This document shows, in pieces, positions 8,666-16,672 of a stretch of DNA of 64,000 nucleotides. Position numbers and translations under genes: made by a program. Origin of the DNA: Palleronia sp. LCG004 (GTDB lineage: Bacteria; Pseudomonadota; Alphaproteobacteria; Rhodobacterales; Rhodobacteraceae); the NCBI RefSeq assembly GCF_032931615.1, contig NZ_CP136759.1:744001-808000 (forward strand), given 5' to 3'. A model generated the notes under the pieces. That model searched no databases and had not been told where the DNA came from. It saw nothing but the letters and a program-made list of their open reading frames with translations. Positions within the stretch are counted from its first letter, which is position 1. Each line of letters starts with the position of its first letter.

Positions 8666-9370
8666 ATGTTGAGATATGCCTGCCTCGCTCTCGGCTTTTT
8701 GACGGCTTGCGGGCCGGGCCCGCGGTATTCCGACGAGCCCATTGGCGGGCCCGTCGATTACGGCTCGGGCGTAGGTTTCGGCAGCTATCAGGATTACGAG
8801 CGTGCACGTTCCGCGCAGGAAAGCGGCTTCCCCATGAGCGGCCCCGGCTCCTCCGAGCCCGTCATCTCTTCCACGGAACTGAGCGCGGCAGGTCTCCCCA
8901 CGGGCGATGCACGCGATGCCGCCCCCCGTTTCGACGGTACGAGCGCCGCGGCCTCCTCGGCTGCCGTGGATGCGAACAATCCGGGTATCTCGGACGAACA
9001 GAGCTTTGCCGCCGTTTCGGCGCGGGAAAGCATCGAATCAGACGCCGAACGTCTCGCGCGGCAGGCACAGGCCTATCGTGTGATCCAACCGACCGCCGTA
9101 CCGACGCGCCGCGGCAGTGACGGGCCCAACATCGTCGCCTATGCGCTGCAGACGTCGAACGCCGTCGGTCAGCCGATCTATCGCCGCGGCGGCATCGGGG
9201 CGCAATCGCGCTCGGCCCGGGCCTGTGCCGGCTATGCCTCTCCCGACCTCGCGCAGGAAGCCTTTCTGGAGCGTGGCGGACCGGAACGCGATCGTCTGAA
9301 CCTCGACCCGGACGGTGACGGTTTCGCCTGTGGCTGGGATCCGACCCCGTTCCGCGCGGCGCGGGGCTGA
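8666..9370 (+). CDS. Excalibur-type calcium-binding lipoprotein
   Basis: Predicted 234-aa lipoprotein. The signal peptide MLRYACLALGFLTAC ends in an LTAC lipobox, so Cys15 should be lipidated. A long low-complexity Ser/Ala/Gly-rich linker follows. The C-terminus is an excalibur-like module (RACAGYASPDLAQEAFLE and LNLDPDGDGFACGWDP), with the DxDxDG loop typical of the extracellular calcium-binding domain seen next to nucleases and wall proteins. GAAGGGA lies about 9 nt before the ATG at 8666. Its stop overlaps the region where the next gene, a cell-wall amidase, must begin, which suggests a shared envelope role. Confidence 0.8.
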   Translation: MLRYACLALGFLTACGPGPRYSDEPIGGPVDYGSGVGFGSYQDYERARSAQESGFPMSGPGSSEPVISSTELSAAGLPTGDARDAAPRFDGTSAAASSAAVDANNPGISDEQSFAAVSARESIESDAERLARQAQAYRVIQPTAVPTRRGSDGPNIVAYALQTSNAVGQPIYRRGGIGAQSRSARACAGYASPDLAQEAFLERGGPERDRLNLDPDGDGFACGWDPTPFRAARG

Positions 9371-9417
9371 TCCTTCGCGATCATCCCTCGCCGAACCAGG
9401 GCCCGCGCCGGGGCGGC

Positions 9418-10044
9418 GTGCGGCCCGATCTTGTTGTGATCCACTTCACCGCGATGACCGATACGGGCTCTGCGCTCGACCGGCTCTGCGATCCGGTTGC
9501 TGAGGTCTCGGCCCACTATCTTATCGATCCGGATGGGATCGTCCACGCAATGGTGCCCGAGGACGTACGCGCCTGGCATGCGGGAGCGGGGGCATGGGGG
9601 GGTGTCGTGGATGTGAATTCGCGTTCCGTAGGGATCGAGCTTTGCAATGACGGCCGGTCGCCATTCGCGGCCGCGCAGATGGATGCGCTCGAGGAGATGC
9701 TAAGGGGGATCATGTCGCGCTGGTCCATCCCGCGGGAGCGGATCATTGGCCATTCCGATTGCGCCCCGGGCCGCAAGGCGGATCCCGGTCGGCGCTTCGA
9801 CTGGGCGCGGTTGGCGATGCGGGGCCTTGCGGCTCCGACGCCGAGCTCGCTCCAGACGGGCAGGTTCGTCGACGACATGAGGCGCGCGGGATATACGGCG
9901 ACCGATGATCCCGCGATTCTGCTCGCGGCGCTGAGGCTCAGGCACCGGCCCTGGGCATGCGGTCCGCGCGACGCAAGGGACGAGGCCATCGCCCATGGTC
10001 TTGCCCGTGACTTCCCCGTTGACCGGAAGGGGGCGTCGGGCTAG
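9418..10044 (+). CDS. N-acetylmuramoyl-L-alanine amidase (AmiD-like)
   Basis: Predicted amidase_2/PGRP-fold zinc amidase that cleaves the MurNAc-L-Ala bond of peptidoglycan or muropeptides. Zinc ligands are visible: VVIHFTAM (His), AWHAGAGAWGG and IGHSDCAPGRKADPG. The first usable conventional start is GTG at 9418, giving 208 aa. However, family members extend about 15 residues further upstream, and this frame does continue with RDHPSPNQGPRRGG. No ATG or GTG exists in that extension; the only candidate is CTG at 9367, overlapping the TGA of the preceding lipoprotein gene as CTGA. No signal peptide is seen, which favours a cytoplasmic muropeptide-recycling role. The RNase P RNA follows directly. 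Confidence 0.88.
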   Translation: MRPDLVVIHFTAMTDTGSALDRLCDPVAEVSAHYLIDPDGIVHAMVPEDVRAWHAGAGAWGGVVDVNSRSVGIELCNDGRSPFAAAQMDALEEMLRGIMSRWSIPRERIIGHSDCAPGRKADPGRRFDWARLAMRGLAAPTPSSLQTGRFVDDMRRAGYTATDDPAILLAALRLRHRPWACGPRDARDEAIAHGLARDFPVDRKGASG

Positions 10045-10048
10045 GCGA

Positions 10049-10446
10049 TGCGGCGCGCGGATGGACGGATGGTCGCGTGCGGGACATTGGCTCGTGCGAG
10101 GAAAGTCCGGACTCCAGGAAGAGACGGTGCCGGGTAACGCCCGGGCGGGGCAACCCGACGGAAAGCGCCACAGAAAACAGACCGCCGTCCATCGCGGGCG
10201 GCAAGGGTGAAACGGTGGGGTAAGAGCCCACCGGGGGCGGGGCAACCCGACCCGCATGGCAAGCCCCACCGGGAGCAATGCCGAATAGGGACCGCGCGGA
10301 ATGGCGACATTCCAGGGGCTTCTTCTCCCCGGCGGTCCGGGTAGGCAGCTAGAGCCCGCCGGCAACGGCGGGCCCAGATGAATGACCATCCCGTCCGGGA
10401 GAGATCCCGGCGGACAGGATCCGGCTTACAGTCCATCCGCGCATAT
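10049..10446 (+). ncRNA. rnpB: RNase P RNA (class A)
   Basis: The catalytic RNA of ribonuclease P, which matures tRNA 5' ends. Diagnostic conserved elements occur in the right order: GAGGAAAGTCCGG (10098-10110), ACAGAAA (10170-10176), AGATGAATGACC (10376-10387) and ACAGGATCCGGCTTA (10414-10428). The terminal P1 helix closes the molecule: GCGCGGATGGAC (10055-10066) is the exact complement of GTCCATCCGCGC (10431-10442). Length about 395 nt, normal for alphaproteobacteria. The ends are estimated from P1. Confidence 0.97.
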
Positions 10447-10547
10447 CTGCCTCGTGATGGTTGACTATTCCGCGAAGCTGCGTAAAAGACGCGTTCGATC
10501 CAGCAGATTTTTTGAGACGCCCGTTCCGAGCGTCGAGGAGAGAGACC

Positions 10548-10715
10548 ATGGCGAAGCCAACCACCATCAAGATCCGTCTCAACTCGACGGCGGATACCGG
10601 CCATTTCTACGTGACGAAGAAGAACGCTCGCACGATGACCGAGAAGATGTCGATCCGCAAGTTCGACCCGGTCGCGCGCAAGCATGTCGAATACAAGGAA
10701 GGCAAGATCAAGTAA
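10548..10715 (+). CDS. rpmG: 50S ribosomal protein L33
   Basis: Predicted 55-aa L33, a large-subunit protein near the E site. The sequence [20 protein letters not shown] and the ending EYKEGKIK are typical of the proteobacterial form without the zinc-ribbon Cys pairs. The start at 10548 is set by the GAGGAGAG Shine-Dalgarno and by family length; the frame is open further upstream but that part is not L33-like. It lies about 100 nt after rnpB and has its own terminator. Confidence 0.98.
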   Translation: MAKPTTIKIRLNSTADTGHFYVTKKNARTMTEKMSIRKFDPVARKHVEYKEGKIK

Positions 10716-10743
10716 GGCCAGCGCCTTTCATCGATCTATGCCG

Positions 10744-10768
10744 AACGCCGCCCCCGGGGCGGCGTTTT
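10744..10768. terminator. Terminator between rpmG and the convergent CDF gene
   Basis: A GC-rich hairpin, with AACGCCGCC (from 10744) pairing with GGCGGCGTT (to 10766), is followed by a short T run on the plus strand. It ends 6 nt before the stop of the convergent transporter gene, so it could terminate both transcripts. Confidence 0.75.
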
Positions 10769-10773
10769 GCGTT

Positions 10774-11751
10774 TCAGGAGGTCGTGCCCGCCTCGGTTTC
10801 CAGGCTCATGTGGTCCTTGCGCGACTGCACCTCGATGAAGATGCGTTCGACGTCCGGAAAGCGTTCCTGGATGTTCGTCTCGATCTCGGTGACCAATGCC
10901 TCGATCCTTTGCGACGGCACATCGTCCACAACGTCTAGGCTCATGGTCAGCAGGATCTCGTGCGGGCCGAGATGCAGTGTGCGGATGTCGTTGACGGCGT
11001 CGATCTCGGGCAGGGAGGCGACCTTGGTCTCGACCCGCTCCACGAGGTCGGGATCGGTCGCCTCGCCGACGAGGAGGCCCTTGACCTCGATCGCGAGCAG
11101 GAACGCCACGATCCCGAGGATGACGCCGATGACGATGGATGCGCCCGCGTCCCAGAGCGGATTGCCGGTGAGCCATGCAAGCAGCACACCTGCCGCCGCC
11201 ACGAGAAGCCCCGCACAGGCCGCGCTGTCCTCGGCAAGCACCACGAAGATCGAGGGATCCTTCATGTCGGTCAGATCGCGCCAGAGCCCGCGCCCCTTGC
11301 GCGTCTGGCGGAATTCGCGGATCGCGACCGACAGCGAATATCCCTCGAAGCACAGCGAAACCGACAGCACGACGAGCGGGATCCACGGCACGCTGCCATG
11401 TTCGGACTCACCATGCAGAATCGCGCGAATCCCTTCGTAGATCGACAGACCCGATCCCAGCGCGAAGATGAGGACGGCAACGACAAAGGCCCAGAAATAA
11501 ATCTCGCGCCCATAGCCGAAGGGGTGCTTCTCGTCGGCGGGCCTCTTGGCACGCGCCATTCCGAGAAGCAGCAGACCCTGATTCGCCGTATCGACGATCG
11601 AGTGGATCCCCTCGGCCAGCATGGCCGATGAGCCCGAGATCGCGGCGGCGATGAATTTCGTGACTGCAATTCCGAGATTGGCGGCGAGCGCGGCGTAGAC
11701 CGTCGACTTGCTACCCGATTGCTGTTCGTCCTTCGACGTGGAATCTGCCAT
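10774..11751 (-). CDS. Cation diffusion facilitator family transporter
   Basis: Predicted 325-aa inner-membrane divalent cation exporter of the CDF/SLC30 family (proton-coupled zinc or other metals). About six TM helices are visible. HSIVD in TM2 (AEGIHSIVDTANQ) and the Asp in TM5 (LWDAGASIVIG) give the HxxxD/D metal site. The loop KHPFGYGREIYFWAF is typical of the SLC30A9-like branch. A cytoplasmic C-terminal domain (about 230-315) has the ferredoxin-like fold expected. The gene is convergent with rpmG. Metal specificity cannot be read from the sequence. Confidence 0.92.
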   Translation of the reverse strand: MADSTSKDEQQSGSKSTVYAALAANLGIAVTKFIAAAISGSSAMLAEGIHSIVDTANQGLLLLGMARAKRPADEKHPFGYGREIYFWAFVVAVLIFALGSGLSIYEGIRAILHGESEHGSVPWIPLVVLSVSLCFEGYSLSVAIREFRQTRKGRGLWRDLTDMKDPSIFVVLAEDSAACAGLLVAAAGVLLAWLTGNPLWDAGASIVIGVILGIVAFLLAIEVKGLLVGEATDPDLVERVETKVASLPEIDAVNDIRTLHLGPHEILLTMSLDVVDDVPSQRIEALVTEIETNIQERFPDVERIFIEVQSRKDHMSLETEAGTTS

Positions 11752-11813
11752 CTGCGTCCCCCTTGTCGTGGTTCATAGGCGCAGATGGATAATCCGAAGT
11801 CCAGAGCGCCGGA

Positions 11814-12221
11814 TCAGGTCCACCATTCGTCGATCGCGGCGATGTCGTCGTCGGACCATCCGAAGTGATGGGCGAACTCATGGACGACCACATGCGTCAC
11901 GAGATCCCCCAGCGTCACGTCGCCGCGTTCGATCCATTCGTCGAGGATCGCGCGGCGGAAGATCCAGACGGTATCGGGTCGGGTCGGCTGGTCGAAGACC
12001 GATTTCTCCGTCATCGGGATGCCGTCGTAGAGACCCGTGAGCGTGTAGGGATCGTCGATCTGCATGTCGTCGAGCATGTCGTCGGGGGCGAGATCGACGA
12101 CATGCAGCAGCACGTCCCGTGCGGCACTCGCGAAATCGGGAGGCAGGGCTTCGACCGCCCGCAGTGCCATTGCCTCGATCTCGTCAAGATCGGGCGCGGT
12201 CGCTTCGCTCCAGCGGCTCAC
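11814..12221 (-). CDS. Zincin-like metallopeptidase family protein
   Basis: Predicted 135-aa member of the small minimal-zincin family (PF06262 type). The zinc-binding HEFAH motif lies near residues 114-118 (VVVHEFAHHFGWSDDDI), preceded by IFRRAILDEW and the LGDLVTHVVVHE helix. Known members are small single-domain proteins whose substrates are largely unknown. The start is a GTG at 12221 that overlaps the TGA of pfkB as GTGA, so translation is probably coupled. No alternative ATG gives a complete domain. Confidence 0.85.
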   Translation of the reverse strand: MSRWSEATAPDLDEIEAMALRAVEALPPDFASAARDVLLHVVDLAPDDMLDDMQIDDPYTLTGLYDGIPMTEKSVFDQPTRPDTVWIFRRAILDEWIERGDVTLGDLVTHVVVHEFAHHFGWSDDDIAAIDEWWT

Positions 12222-13168
12222 AGCTTGCGCAACGTGCAATCGCGCATCAGGCGGTCGGTCGTCTCGCGGTCGCAGAGGCGCGTCGCGTCCGTCATCACGG
12301 CATTCGAGGCGGCCGCCACGGCGAAGCGCAGGCATTCTCCGGGATCGCGATCCTCGGCAAGCCCGAGCGTGTAGGCCCCGACGAAACTGTCGCCGGCCCC
12401 GACCTTGGAGCGGACCTCGACCGGGGCACCGACAGAATGCCACGATCCCTCGGAGGTCGAGAGGACCGAGCCGTCCGCGCCGCGCGCCACGATGATCGAG
12501 CGCGCGACCCCGCGCGAGATGAGATCGCGGCAGAAGGCGTCGGTATCCTCGACGCTCGGCAGTGACCGCCCTGCGAGGTCCTCGGCCTCGGCATCGTCCA
12601 TCCGCAGGAGATGAAGCGAGGCATGCGGTTTTTCGACTAGGTGGCGGAGGGCCGGGCCGGACGTGTCGACGATTAGCCGCGCCCCCCGGTCGCCGACATG
12701 ATCGGCGAGGATCGAGGGGAAATCCTTGGCGACACCGGGCGGCTGCGAGCCGGACAGCACCACCAACGTATCGTCGCCGGTCGCCTGATCGATGGAGTTC
12801 AGGCCGCGACGGACATCGTCCTCGTGCCATTGCGGGCCTGGCATGACGAACCGGTACTGCGCCTGCGTTCCTTCGTCGATAACCGAGATCGACTGTCGCG
12901 TCTCGCCCGGGCCCTGAAAGGCGACGGTGGCAACGCCTTCATGCGCGAGCCGCTGCAGCAGTTGCGCGCCGGTCGATCCGCCGATCGCGATGAGCGCGAC
13001 GGCCTGACCTCCGAGCAGCCGGATCGCGCGTGCGACGTTGATGCCGCCGCCGCCCGGATCTATCTGCGGCTCCGCGCAGCGGAGTTTCAGCTCGGGCACG
13101 ACGTTGGCCGTGGCGGTCGAGAAGTCGACCGTCGGATTGAGCGTGATCGTCAGGATGTGTGCGCGCAT
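12218..13168 (-). CDS. PfkB family 1-phosphofructokinase-type hexose kinase
   Basis: Predicted 316-aa ribokinase-fold sugar kinase closest to the 1-phosphofructokinase/6-phosphofructokinase-2/tagatose-6-P kinase branch: MRAHILTITLNPTVDFS at the N-terminus, the di-Gly motif DPGGGGINVARA (about 38-49), and the catalytic GAGDSF near residue 257. It would phosphorylate a sugar phosphate with ATP; the exact substrate is uncertain. No PTS genes lie alongside. The gene is first in a two-gene unit with the metallopeptidase. It is divergent from gltX across about 130 nt. Confidence 0.9.
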   Translation of the reverse strand: MRAHILTITLNPTVDFSTATANVVPELKLRCAEPQIDPGGGGINVARAIRLLGGQAVALIAIGGSTGAQLLQRLAHEGVATVAFQGPGETRQSISVIDEGTQAQYRFVMPGPQWHEDDVRRGLNSIDQATGDDTLVVLSGSQPPGVAKDFPSILADHVGDRGARLIVDTSGPALRHLVEKPHASLHLLRMDDAEAEDLAGRSLPSVEDTDAFCRDLISRGVARSIIVARGADGSVLSTSEGSWHSVGAPVEVRSKVGAGDSFVGAYTLGLAEDRDPGECLRFAVAAASNAVMTDATRLCDRETTDRLMRDCTLRKL

Positions 13169-13299
13169 TTAACACTCGTCGAAAGAAGGGTCGCGCGTTT
13201 AGAATGGTCGTGCCGCTGCCGGATGCAAGTCCGCAGCGTCGCCACATTCTAGACAATCGGATACCCCTGTGAGATAGCGCGTCGGAAGGAGAAACGTTG

Positions 13300-14622
13300 A
13301 TGACCACCACCCGTTTCGCACCGTCTCCGACGGGATATCTGCATATCGGCAACCTGCGCACGGCGCTTTTCAATTGGCTCATAGCCAAGAAAGCGGGCGG
13401 CACCTTCATCCTGCGACTGGACGATACCGATCCCGTGCGATCGACCGAAGCCTATGCCGATGCGATCATGGAAGATCTCGAATGGCTCGGTCTCACCTGG
13501 GACCGGGTGGAGCGGCAATCCAAGCGGCTCGACCGCTACGCCGAGGCGGCTGAGAAGATGCGCGCGGAGGGGCGGCTCTACGAAGCGTTCGAAACGCCCT
13601 CCGAGCTGGATCTCAAGCGCAAGAAGCAGCTGAACATGGGCCGGCCGCCCGTCTACGATCGCGCGGCGCTGAGTCTATCCGAGGCGGATCGCGACCGGCT
13701 GAGGGCCGAGCGTGGTGCCGGGCACTGGCGCTTCAAGCTCGACCAGGAGCGGATCGAGTGGAACGACGGGATTCTGGGCGACATCTCGATCGACGCGGCG
13801 AGTGTCAGTGATCCGGTGCTGATCCGGGGCGACGGTCAGGTGCTCTACACGCTCGCCTCGGTGGTGGACGACACCGAGATGGGCGTGACGGATGTCGTGC
13901 GGGGAAGCGATCACGTCACGAATACAGCGACGCAGATCCAAATCATGAAAGCGCTGGGGCATGACCACCCGTCCTTCGCGCATCACTCGTTGCTGACGGG
14001 CCCACAGGGCGAGGCGCTGTCGAAACGGCTCGGGACGCTCTCGCTCAGGGATTTCCGCGAAGCCGGGATCGAACGTCTCGCGATCCTGTCGCTCATGGCG
14101 CGGCTCGGCTCTTCCGATCCGGTCGAACTGCGCGGCTCACTTGCCGAGATCGCCGATGGCTTCGAGGTTTCGCGGTTCGGATCGGCCCCCACGAAATTCG
14201 ATTCCGAGGATCTCAAGCCGTTGACCGCGCGTGTCCTTGCGTCGAAGCCGTTCGAGCATGTTGCCACGGATATTCGCGTGCTCGGAGTTCCTGACGAGAT
14301 CGCGCGAGATTTCTGGGATGTCGTCCGCGAAAATATCGAGACGCGCGGCGACATGGTTCGATGGTGGGCGATCTTCCATGACGGTGTCGAACCTATTGTC
14401 GAACAAGAGGATCGCATGTTCTGGCAACAGGCTCTGGAGATGTTGCCCGCACATCCCTATGGCCCCGAAACTTGGTCGAACTGGACCAAGGCCGTCGGTC
14501 AGGCAACGGGTCGAAAGGGCAAGTCACTGTTCATGCCGCTGCGGCTTGCCGTGACGGGGCAGGCACGGGGACCGGACATGTCGCTCGTCATGCCGCTTTT
14601 GCAGCGTCCACTTACGGCATAA
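13300..14622 (+). CDS. gltX: Glutamate--tRNA ligase
   Basis: Predicted 440-aa class I glutamyl-tRNA synthetase. It shows FAPSPTGYLHIGNLRTALFN with the HIGH-type motif HIGN, and EALSKRLGTLS as the KMSKS equivalent. It charges tRNA(Glu), and in GatCAB organisms GluRS enzymes also make Glu-tRNA(Gln), linking it to gatCA upstream. At 440 aa it belongs to the shorter GltX type; many Rhodobacterales carry a second, longer copy. I use the ATG at 13300 rather than the TTG one codon earlier; GGAAGGAG lies about 8 nt upstream. It overlaps the convergent ExoD-like gene by 11 nt. Confidence 0.96.
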   Translation: MTTTRFAPSPTGYLHIGNLRTALFNWLIAKKAGGTFILRLDDTDPVRSTEAYADAIMEDLEWLGLTWDRVERQSKRLDRYAEAAEKMRAEGRLYEAFETPSELDLKRKKQLNMGRPPVYDRAALSLSEADRDRLRAERGAGHWRFKLDQERIEWNDGILGDISIDAASVSDPVLIRGDGQVLYTLASVVDDTEMGVTDVVRGSDHVTNTATQIQIMKALGHDHPSFAHHSLLTGPQGEALSKRLGTLSLRDFREAGIERLAILSLMARLGSSDPVELRGSLAEIADGFEVSRFGSAPTKFDSEDLKPLTARVLASKPFEHVATDIRVLGVPDEIARDFWDVVRENIETRGDMVRWWAIFHDGVEPIVEQEDRMFWQQALEMLPAHPYGPETWSNWTKAVGQATGRKGKSLFMPLRLAVTGQARGPDMSLVMPLLQRPLTA

Positions 14623-15187
14623 GAAGAAACGCACCGTAAAGGGCACCTGCGGCAAGAATCGCGGCGATCAGCATCGCGGCACCGTCCTTCAGCGTCATCG
14701 CGATGCCGAACACAGCGATTCCCGCCATCGGCATCGCCGCTGCGAACGGTACGACTTCGAGGGGGGGCGCGGTACAGGCCAAGGCCGCGCAGAGAAGTGC
14801 CGCGAACCTGATCGCCCAGGGTCCCGTCAGTAGCTCCAGACGCCCGCCGAAATGTCGATCGATCCATTTTCCGACTCCGCGCGTCTTTTCGACCGCCGAC
14901 GAAAGCTTGTCGCGATTGACCGATCGACGCGACAGGACAGACGGTAGCCAGAGCGCCCGTTTTCCGATCGCGATCTGCAGGCAGAAGATCAGCACGATCA
15001 CCGCCATCAAGCTGGGGACGCCCGGAATCCCCCCGAGCGGCGACATTCCGATGAGGCCCGGAAGGAAGACCAGGACACCGCTGCCACGGTGACCGATGCT
15101 GTCCTTGACCTCGGCCACGCATATCGTGTCGTCTTTTTCTCGCGTCAGCTTGTCGAGATCGTCGAGAATATCCGTGATCCGGGTCAT
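14612..15187 (-). CDS. ExoD-like exopolysaccharide biosynthesis membrane protein
   Basis: Predicted 191-aa inner-membrane protein of the ExoD family. Conserved parts include DSIGHRGSGVLVFLPGLIG, SPLGGIPGVPSLMA and a RRSVNRDKL segment, with four to five hydrophobic helices in total. ExoD is known from rhizobial exopolysaccharide and alkali tolerance studies, but its biochemical activity is unclear. The ATG at 15187 has AGGGGGA about 4 nt upstream. It sits 40 nt from the ProV-like gene on the same strand and its 3' end overlaps gltX tail to tail. Confidence 0.85.
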   Translation of the reverse strand: MTRITDILDDLDKLTREKDDTICVAEVKDSIGHRGSGVLVFLPGLIGMSPLGGIPGVPSLMAVIVLIFCLQIAIGKRALWLPSVLSRRSVNRDKLSSAVEKTRGVGKWIDRHFGGRLELLTGPWAIRFAALLCAALACTAPPLEVVPFAAAMPMAGIAVFGIAMTLKDGAAMLIAAILAAGALYGAFLLMP

Positions 15188-15227
15188 GCGCTCCCCCTGA
15201 GAATGCGCGGGGGAACGCAGCCTCGGA

Positions 15228-16271
15228 TCATCCGTTCCCTGATCGTCCGGGATCCGCGAGCCGATCCAGGATCGAACGGCGGCTGACCTGTCCGATGAGC
15301 GCTCCATCCTCTACCACGCCGATCGTCCGTCGATCATCGCGCAACGCATCCATCACCTGATGGATCGCGGTCTCGGGGTGGATTCCCTCAGCTGGCATGT
15401 CCGGGTCGGCAGTCTCCATCACGTCCCGCGCACAGAGAACTCCAAGCGGGTTCATGTGGGCCACGAAGTTCGCCACGTATTCATTTGCCGGCGCTTGATA
15501 AATTTCCCTCGGGCTACCGTGTTGCGAGATCCTCCCGCCTTCCATGATCGCGATCCTGTCGCCGAGCTTGAACGCCTCGTCGAGATCGTGGCTCACGAAG
15601 ACGATCGTGCGGCTCAGACGCTTCTGCAGGTCGATCAGTTCGTCCTGCAGCCGCGTGCGGATCAACGGGTCGAGCGCCGAGAACGGTTCGTCCATCAGGA
15701 GGATCGGCGCATCGGTCGCGAAGGCGCGGGCGAGGCCCACGCGTTGTTGCATGCCCCCGGATAGATCGCCGACCTTCCTGTCGGCCCAATCGGAGAGACC
15801 GACGAGTTCGAGCTGCCCGAGCACCTTGTCGCGCCGCTTCGCCTTTGACAGACCGCCGAGTTCGAGCCCGAGGCCGACATTCTCGGCGACGCTGCGCCAG
15901 GGAAGCAGGCCGAATTGCTGAAAGACCATGGACACGTCGTCAAGACGCATCCGGCGTAGGTCGCGCGCCTTCGCGGATGTGACGCTGACCATTTCGTCGC
16001 CGCGGCGCAGGCGGACTTCGCCCCTGACGACGTCGGCGAGACCGTTGACCGACCGGAGCAGCGTCGACTTGCCCGATCCCGACAATCCCATGAGCACGAG
16101 GATCTCGCCTTCGGGCACGTTCAGGCTGCAATCGTGCACGCCGAGGACCTGGCCTGTCTCGCGCTCGATCGTGGCGCGATCGTGACCTTCGTCCATCATG
16201 GGAAGCGCAACCTCGGGATTGTCTCCGAAGACGATGGAGACGTTGTCGAAGATGACGGCAGGCTCTTTCAT
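15228..16271 (-). CDS. Glycine betaine/choline-type ABC transporter ATP-binding protein (ProV-like)
   Basis: Predicted 347-aa ATPase of the quaternary-amine (ProU/Opu/Cho) importer family. Walker A GLSGSGKST, signature LSGGMQQRVGLARA, Walker B ILLMDEPFSALDPL, and the H-loop in VFVSHDLDEA are all intact. A C-terminal region (about 285-345) resembles a CBS domain, known in this family to sense ionic strength. The start ATG at 16271 overlaps the TGA of the GFA gene (ATGA). It works with the permease at 16669-17562. No substrate-binding protein gene lies nearby. Confidence 0.9.
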   Translation of the reverse strand: MKEPAVIFDNVSIVFGDNPEVALPMMDEGHDRATIERETGQVLGVHDCSLNVPEGEILVLMGLSGSGKSTLLRSVNGLADVVRGEVRLRRGDEMVSVTSAKARDLRRMRLDDVSMVFQQFGLLPWRSVAENVGLGLELGGLSKAKRRDKVLGQLELVGLSDWADRKVGDLSGGMQQRVGLARAFATDAPILLMDEPFSALDPLIRTRLQDELIDLQKRLSRTIVFVSHDLDEAFKLGDRIAIMEGGRISQHGSPREIYQAPANEYVANFVAHMNPLGVLCARDVMETADPDMPAEGIHPETAIHQVMDALRDDRRTIGVVEDGALIGQVSRRSILDRLADPGRSGNG

Positions 16272-16672
16272 TCGCGGGGCTCGTATCTCAGCGTTCCGAC
16301 GATCCGGGGCGGCGCGCCGTCTGATGGATGATTCTGGCCGTCCGTGACGTTGACTTCGGACAGGAAGGGCGTCGCGCCTTCGATACAGGCGAGGTTCACA
16401 CCGTATTCGTCGGGGTTCGAACGTCGAAGATGGTGGGTATAGATGCCGCAATGCCGGCAGAAGTAATGGCGCGCCGTCCCGGTGTTAAAGGTATAGAGCT
16501 TCAGATGCTCGGCCCCGTCGATGATATCGAAGTCCTCGATCGGCGCGCTTACCGCGACGGCACCCCGCATCGCGCAGAACGGGCAATCGCAGCGGCGCGC
16601 CGAGGCAAGCCCATCGGGCAGTTCGGCGGCAAAGCGGATGCGGCCGCAATGGCAGGCACCTTCGACCCTCAT
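16268..16672 (-). CDS. GFA family (CENP-V/GFA fold) zinc-binding protein
   Basis: Predicted 134-aa protein with the glutathione-dependent formaldehyde-activating enzyme (GFA) fold. Zinc-ligand Cys residues are visible: GACHCGRI near the N-terminus, RRCDCPFCAMRG (about 27-38), and the FCRHCGIYTHH segment. Most GFA-like proteins are not proven to act on formaldehyde. The gene is inserted between the permease and ATPase genes of an ABC importer and overlaps both by 4 nt (ATGA at each junction), so it is translated with them. A role in handling a methylated amine substrate or its formaldehyde by-product is inference. Confidence 0.85.
   Translation of the reverse strand: MRVEGACHCGRIRFAAELPDGLASARRCDCPFCAMRGAVAVSAPIEDFDIIDGAEHLKLYTFNTGTARHYFCRHCGIYTHHLRRSNPDEYGVNLACIEGATPFLSEVNVTDGQNHPSDGAPPRIVGTLRYEPRE

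Noticed and set aside
10349..10582. Open frame within and after the RNase P RNA
   Set aside because: Overlaps a structured RNA with strongly conserved elements; not coding.
15228..16451. Longer version of the ProV-like protein starting upstream at 16451
   Set aside because: The extra N-terminus overlaps the GFA gene and is not family-like; ATG 16271 fits both family alignment and the ATGA junction.
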